64,000 bases of DNA from Panagrolaimus kolymaensis (taxonomy: Eukaryota > Nematoda > Chromadorea > Rhabditida > Panagrolaimidae): NCBI GenBank assembly GCA_028622995.1, contig JAJQJQ010000007.1:4092001-4156000 (forward strand), read 5' to 3'. Position 1 is the first letter of the stretch. The number at the start of each line of letters is the position of its first letter. The translations under genes were made by a program, and so were the position numbers. Below, piece after piece: positions 60,092 to 64,000 of this stretch. The notes beneath the pieces were generated by a model. The model had not been told where the DNA came from and did no database searches. It was given only the letters and a program-made list of their open reading frames with translations.

Positions 60092-62435
60092 TTAATACCT
60101 TGGTAAGGCACGAATAAGGTATAAAGTTTCTCGAGTTTTTTCATCATTAAAAATGGGTGAAGATTTATAATGACTTATAAGTTGTTCCATCGATGTAAAT
60201 GTTCTATTTCCAATATGGAATGATTGATTTTGATGATCAACTCGAACCCAAAAATGCATATTTCTTATATTACCTTTTAATGAAATCGAATAATCTCCTG
60301 TCTAAAATTTTGCTTATTAAAAAAAGGTTACTATAAAGTTGCTAAACTTACATTGGATTCACTATCTCTTACGAGAAAATCACCTTCAATTCCACGTTGA
60401 TTAAGTAAATTTTCCCCTTGATTTCGTGAAATTGCACCAAAATACCATTCTTTAGTAGCATAAGGTCCAGCTAACTTTGTACTAGCATTTGGGCCATTTG
60501 CTTGAACTTTAATATAATTTGTTGGAACAAGACCAACTTGGCCGTGTGGGTTTCTTGCACGCCACCATTCTGGATCGTGTAGCGGGTGCTGCTTATAGAA
60601 AGGGATGGAGATTATAAATTACTATATATGATGAAAACAATGCATTGATGCACTTCGTTCGCGTTTGTTTTTAATTAAATGGAAAAAAACAACTGTAAAT
60701 CTTTTGGCAAAACTCACCTCAATTACTTCAAGGATTTCACCCTTTCTAAATGAAAGTTCTTCGGCATTTTGAGCTTCAAAATCATATAATGTTGTTACAA
60801 CCTAAAAAATTTATATATATATAAAATACATGAGGGGTTTCACTTTGCATGAATCAAGTTGAATTAGTTGGTAAAAGGCATATTATTTTGATTTGAATGA
60901 ATAAAAAACTAACCTCTAAAACGGGTGCATGAGTTGTAGTTCCATTTTGAAATGATGAACCATTATTATAATCAGGGGCATAAGGTTGTTGAGGAACTGA
61001 TGCAACTGGAGTTGGATCAGGTGCTGCTGGCTCCACATAATTTGATGGAAACCATCCTGTTTGTCCATTGAATTCACCTTTCCACCAACCATCTGAACTT
61101 CTTTCAACCACTAGAACATTATCTCCTCGTTGTAATTTTAATTCATCAGGTCTTTGTGGATCATAATTATATTTGGCGATAGCAAAACTTGATTCAGTCA
61201 TTATCCTTGTTGCTGTTGAACTTGATTGTGGAGTAATATTTTGTGAGGAATGTTCACTTCCACTGCCGTTTAAATCAGAAAATGGCTAAAAAGGAGAATT
61301 TTATTATTTTTTGTTTTCCATTTTTTGTTTTTAAATCAATGTAAAACTATTAAACGATAACAAAAATAAAAAGTTTAGCCTCCCGTTTTAAAAGCCTGGA
61401 ATTGAGACAGTTTTTGCGTGTTGTCGTCGTCGTGGACAAGAAAAAAAGAGGGACAGCGAGTTCTTCATTTTTTTCGATGTTTGCTTTTTACTTTTGATTC
61501 GAAGAGATCGCGTAACGCACTGAGAGAAAGGAAAAGAGAGAATAGGAGGACATTCTTCTGCAGAAGAAGAAATATATTATTATTATAAAAGACGGACACA
61601 TTTTTAAAGCCTCCTATATTCATTCTCTCTCATTCTTATTTTTTATTTGTCACTACCACCATCATCAGCACATCCCGAAGAGTGACCATCTTGACAATAA
61701 CTTTTGCGCAAAAAAAGGAAAGAAAAAATATCTTTAGGACTTGAAAATATTTTTACTGCCATCAAAAATCTTTTTTTTTTAATTCAAAAAAGCAAAAGTC
61801 GATGGCAAAAAAATGTCTTAATAGATAATTAATTAGTGTTAATTCTTCAAAAAAAATTTTGGTGAAATAACAAATGTGCATGAAAAAGTGTAAATAAAAT
61901 AAAATTTGGAGGATTCGAGAACACCGCCATGAGGGACAACAACCAACCACTTTGAAGAGGAGAGTTTATTGATTGTCTTCTCCTCTTTCCTCAAGCTTTT
62001 TTTCTTCTTCAAAGAGTGATAAGCTTGCTAGCAAATGTCTTCGACCACGAAAAGAGCCTCACTCATAAATGTTAAAAACAGGGAGAAAAAAATAATGTTC
62101 GAAAAAGGCGAGGTTCCATCGTTTCATTGATGACTAATCAAAAGTACCTCGAAACATGTAAAATCAAACAAATATAATGCTCGTGTGCTAATGCTACATC
62201 ATATTTTAAAAAACTATATGGAAATTTAAAAAAAAAGCGGGTGATGATGATAAATATTAAAAAATGTGTCAAAACCTACTTTTCCGTTTGTGAGTGATGA
62301 GGATGATGATGACGCGTTTTTGTTATTGCCTCCTTTTCCAAAACCTTTAAATGTACCTTTGGCTTTATCAACGAATGATTCCTTTCGTACAAAATTAGAT
62401 GGAACAAATCCTGAGAGGCCTTTCTCGTTTTCAAC
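60092..62435 (-). CDS. nck-1: NCK-type SH3-SH3-SH3-SH2 adaptor (first exon missing)
   Basis: Five exons are visible: 62435-62280, 61285-60914, 60801-60718, 60591-60352 and 60301-60092 (353 aa). They hold the end of SH3-1 (EKGLSGFVPSNFV), SH3-2 (AIAKYNYDPQRPDELKLQRG, DGWWKGEFNGQTGWFPSNYV), SH3-3 (TLYDFEAQNAEELSFRKGE, PEWWRARNPHGQVGLVPTNY), and the SH2 domain (EWYFGAISRNQGENLL, GDFLVRDSESN, HFWVRVDHQNQSFHIG). In SH2 the phosphotyrosine-binding Arg is in FLVRDS. NCK links phosphotyrosine receptors to actin regulators. The start of SH3-1 (ALYDY-type strand to WW) is not found between 62436 and 64000, so the first exon probably lies beyond the window and the plus-strand gene at 62977 sits in that intron. 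The 60591 exon uses an AAG acceptor; the 61286-62279 intron (994 nt) is empty. Confidence 0.9.
61286..62279 (-). other. Long NCK intron, no internal gene recognised
   Basis: 994 nt with GTCGTCGTCGTGG simple repeat near 61420, pyrimidine-rich tracts and short open frames only. A purine-rich stretch at 61500-61560 stands out in composition but shows no coding pattern. Confidence 0.4.
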
Positions 62436-62976
62436 CTGAAATTTTTAAAATCTTTTATCAAACTGGAAGGAAAGGCATAAATGTAAGACATAACAAGAAG
62501 CATGCAAAAAAATTTCATTGATTATTTTCATGTTTTTTTAAAAATATTTTAACGAAAAAGAAATAAATAAAGAGGAGAAAGAATTGAATCCATTATTGCG
62601 CGAGGAGAGGGAGTCTTGTCACAACAGGTGGTGCTTTTTTTTATTCACGCCCGTTATTTTGTGTTTACTTTTTTGTTTCAAATCAAGCATAAAGTAACAC
62701 TTTAGTGTACAAGTAAGAAAAAATTAAGACAACGTTATAAAATTTAAAGTTGTGATAATGAAATTATACCAAAACAAAAATTAAATCTAGCATAGTTTAA
62801 TATTCTAGCCTTAAAAATAAAGCAAAAACAAAAAAAAGATAAGATACATTTAAAAATTTGCATGAAAAATGACAAATTTTATTTTTATTATTTCCTTATT
62901 CACTTTTATAAACCTTTTTGTTTCATCAACAACGAAACGATCGCTCCTCCGCTGAGAAAAAAGAAAGCTCAAAATC

Positions 62977-63970
62977 ATGGCAGCAGCAGCTGTAAGTTTT
63001 TCTCTTTCGAATTGGTTTCTTCTTATCTGCGTCAATTTTGACTCATCATTGCCATTATATTTAATATTTTTAGAGTGTTTCATCAACAACGCCAGCAACA
63101 ACATCATCAAATGAAGATTCAGAAATTTATACATGTGCCAATCTTTTAAAAAATTTGGATGATCAACTTCAAGCTCAAATGGATGTTAATTATGAATATA
63201 CGCTTCTTCAACGTAATCTTGAAAGATCGCATAATCATTCAATTGAACTTCTCGATGGAGTTGCAAGACGCATAAATTCAATTGATAAAAAATGGAATGA
63301 AGCCATTGATGAAACTATCAACGTTCGTGATCAAATTATTCAAGAAATTGAAAAGAATGCCAAATTTGCTGAACATGTAAAGAAATCAAAGAAGTAAATG
63401 GTGTTTTTGCATGAAGTATATCATTAACAAAAATATTTTAGGGTGCAAACAGAAAACGAAATGAAGCAAAAAATTCATCTTGAGTATTTCGGTTTGATCC
63501 ATGGTTTGGGAGAAGTTAAAGAATTAAGTGAATCTGTTGATAGTTTTCATGCTAAAACTCGCTTTGATGAACGCCGTCTTCTTGAACTTGAAGCCAAAAT
63601 TGATGAAGTTCAGAAACTTGATAAAAATATCTCAAAAACTCTTCAAGATGAACTTCAAATTGTTGAACAAATTAAACATGCATCTCGAAATGAAGAAAAT
63701 ATGTATGGTATTTGTGAATTAAAGACTGGATACAAACAAGTAAGTTTTGAACTTTTTTGAAGTAAAAAGTGTTAATTAAAATGAAGTTTAATATTTTAGT
63801 TACTTCGTCATTTGGGAACTTCATTGGATATGTTAGAATCTCTCAAATCAAAAGGTACTTCCTCGCCAATTTCAACTCTATCTGTTGAAGAATTAGATTT
63901 ACTTTTAAATATGTTAAGAAATTTGGTAAAAATGGTTAAATCAGAAGTTGGTATTAATAAGAATGATTAA
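62977..63970 (+). CDS. Coiled-coil protein, unrecognised
   Basis: Four exons: 62977-62991 (MAAAA), 63074-63393, 63442-63739 and 63800-63970 (267 aa). Residues 6-20 are Ser/Thr-rich, followed by continuous amphipathic helix: LKNLDDQLQAQMDVNYEYTL, LDGVARRINSIDKKWNEAID, GLIHGLGEVKELSESVDSF, LLELEAKIDEVQKLDKNISK, ending EVGINKND. There are no catalytic motifs or membrane segments. The pattern suits a structural subunit of a small helical-bundle complex (BORC/BLOC-, augmin- or kinetochore-like), but I cannot place it. All four exon phases fit. The gene is complete inside the window and may lie in the first intron of the minus-strand NCK gene. Confidence 0.7.
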
Positions 63971-64000
63971 AAAGCTGATGAAAGAAAGTCAATGAATGTT

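Overview
This is a window of an AT-rich nematode nuclear genome. The evidence is the gene content (orthologues of C. elegans genes jmjd-5, rpn-1, cul-3, rab-14, rme-6, nck-1 and bre-5), the many short introns (mostly 35-70 nt) ending in TTTTAG or TTTCAG, and long low-complexity A/T-rich spacers. A fungal-type GH71 glucanase with a nematode-style intron hints at a clade with horizontally acquired carbohydrate-active enzymes, such as fungus- or plant-associated tylenchids or aphelenchids. The species itself cannot be read from the window. Exon models below were built by hand from reading frame, GT..AG borders and family conservation. Nearly all complete models sum to a multiple of three.

Layout. 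1-1.7 kb: JMJD5/KDM8 JmjC oxygenase (+), entering at the left edge. 1.7-4.9 kb: no gene seen. 4.9-7.8 kb: a 713-aa multi-pass membrane protein (+), convergent with an ABCG half-transporter (-, 8.1-10.3 kb). 10.5-18.5 kb is a worn, mobile-element-rich stretch: a lysine-rich small gene (-), a Tc1/mariner-like MITE, two nested terminal-inverted-repeat elements, a brainiac/bre-5-type glycosyltransferase carrying in-frame stops (+), a secreted or membrane coiled-coil gene (-), and a deleted protein-kinase pseudogene (-).

18.5-36.9 kb is gene dense: RPN1 proteasome subunit (+), GH71 glucanase (-), a crotonase (+), CUL3 with an upstream unrecognised gene sharing its boundary exon (-), RAMP4/SERP (+), RAB14 (+) and the RasGAP-VPS9 protein RME-6/GAPVD1 (-). 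38-48.6 kb: an MBOAT lysophospholipid acyltransferase (-) and a 1,819-aa MTCL/SOGA-like coiled-coil protein (-). 51.2-52 kb: a paralogue (+) of the 15.5-kb coiled-coil gene.

53.3-59.7 kb: a Cys-loop ligand-gated ion channel (+). Its first intron has been invaded by a 2.8-kb mobile element with about 545-bp near-identical terminal inverted repeats, which carries two divergently transcribed, spliced, unrecognised genes. 60.1-62.4 kb: NCK adaptor (-), lacking its first exon in the window. 63-64 kb: a small coiled-coil gene (+).

There is no operon-like logic linking these genes. Several neighbours are convergent with short 3' spacers (RPN1/GH71, crotonase/CUL3, RAB14/RME-6, channel/NCK). The most notable items are the long-TIR two-gene element inside the channel intron, the GH71 gene as a transfer candidate, the nested TIR elements, and the chimeric coiled-coil paralogue pair. 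I recognised no rRNA, tRNA or CRISPR array.
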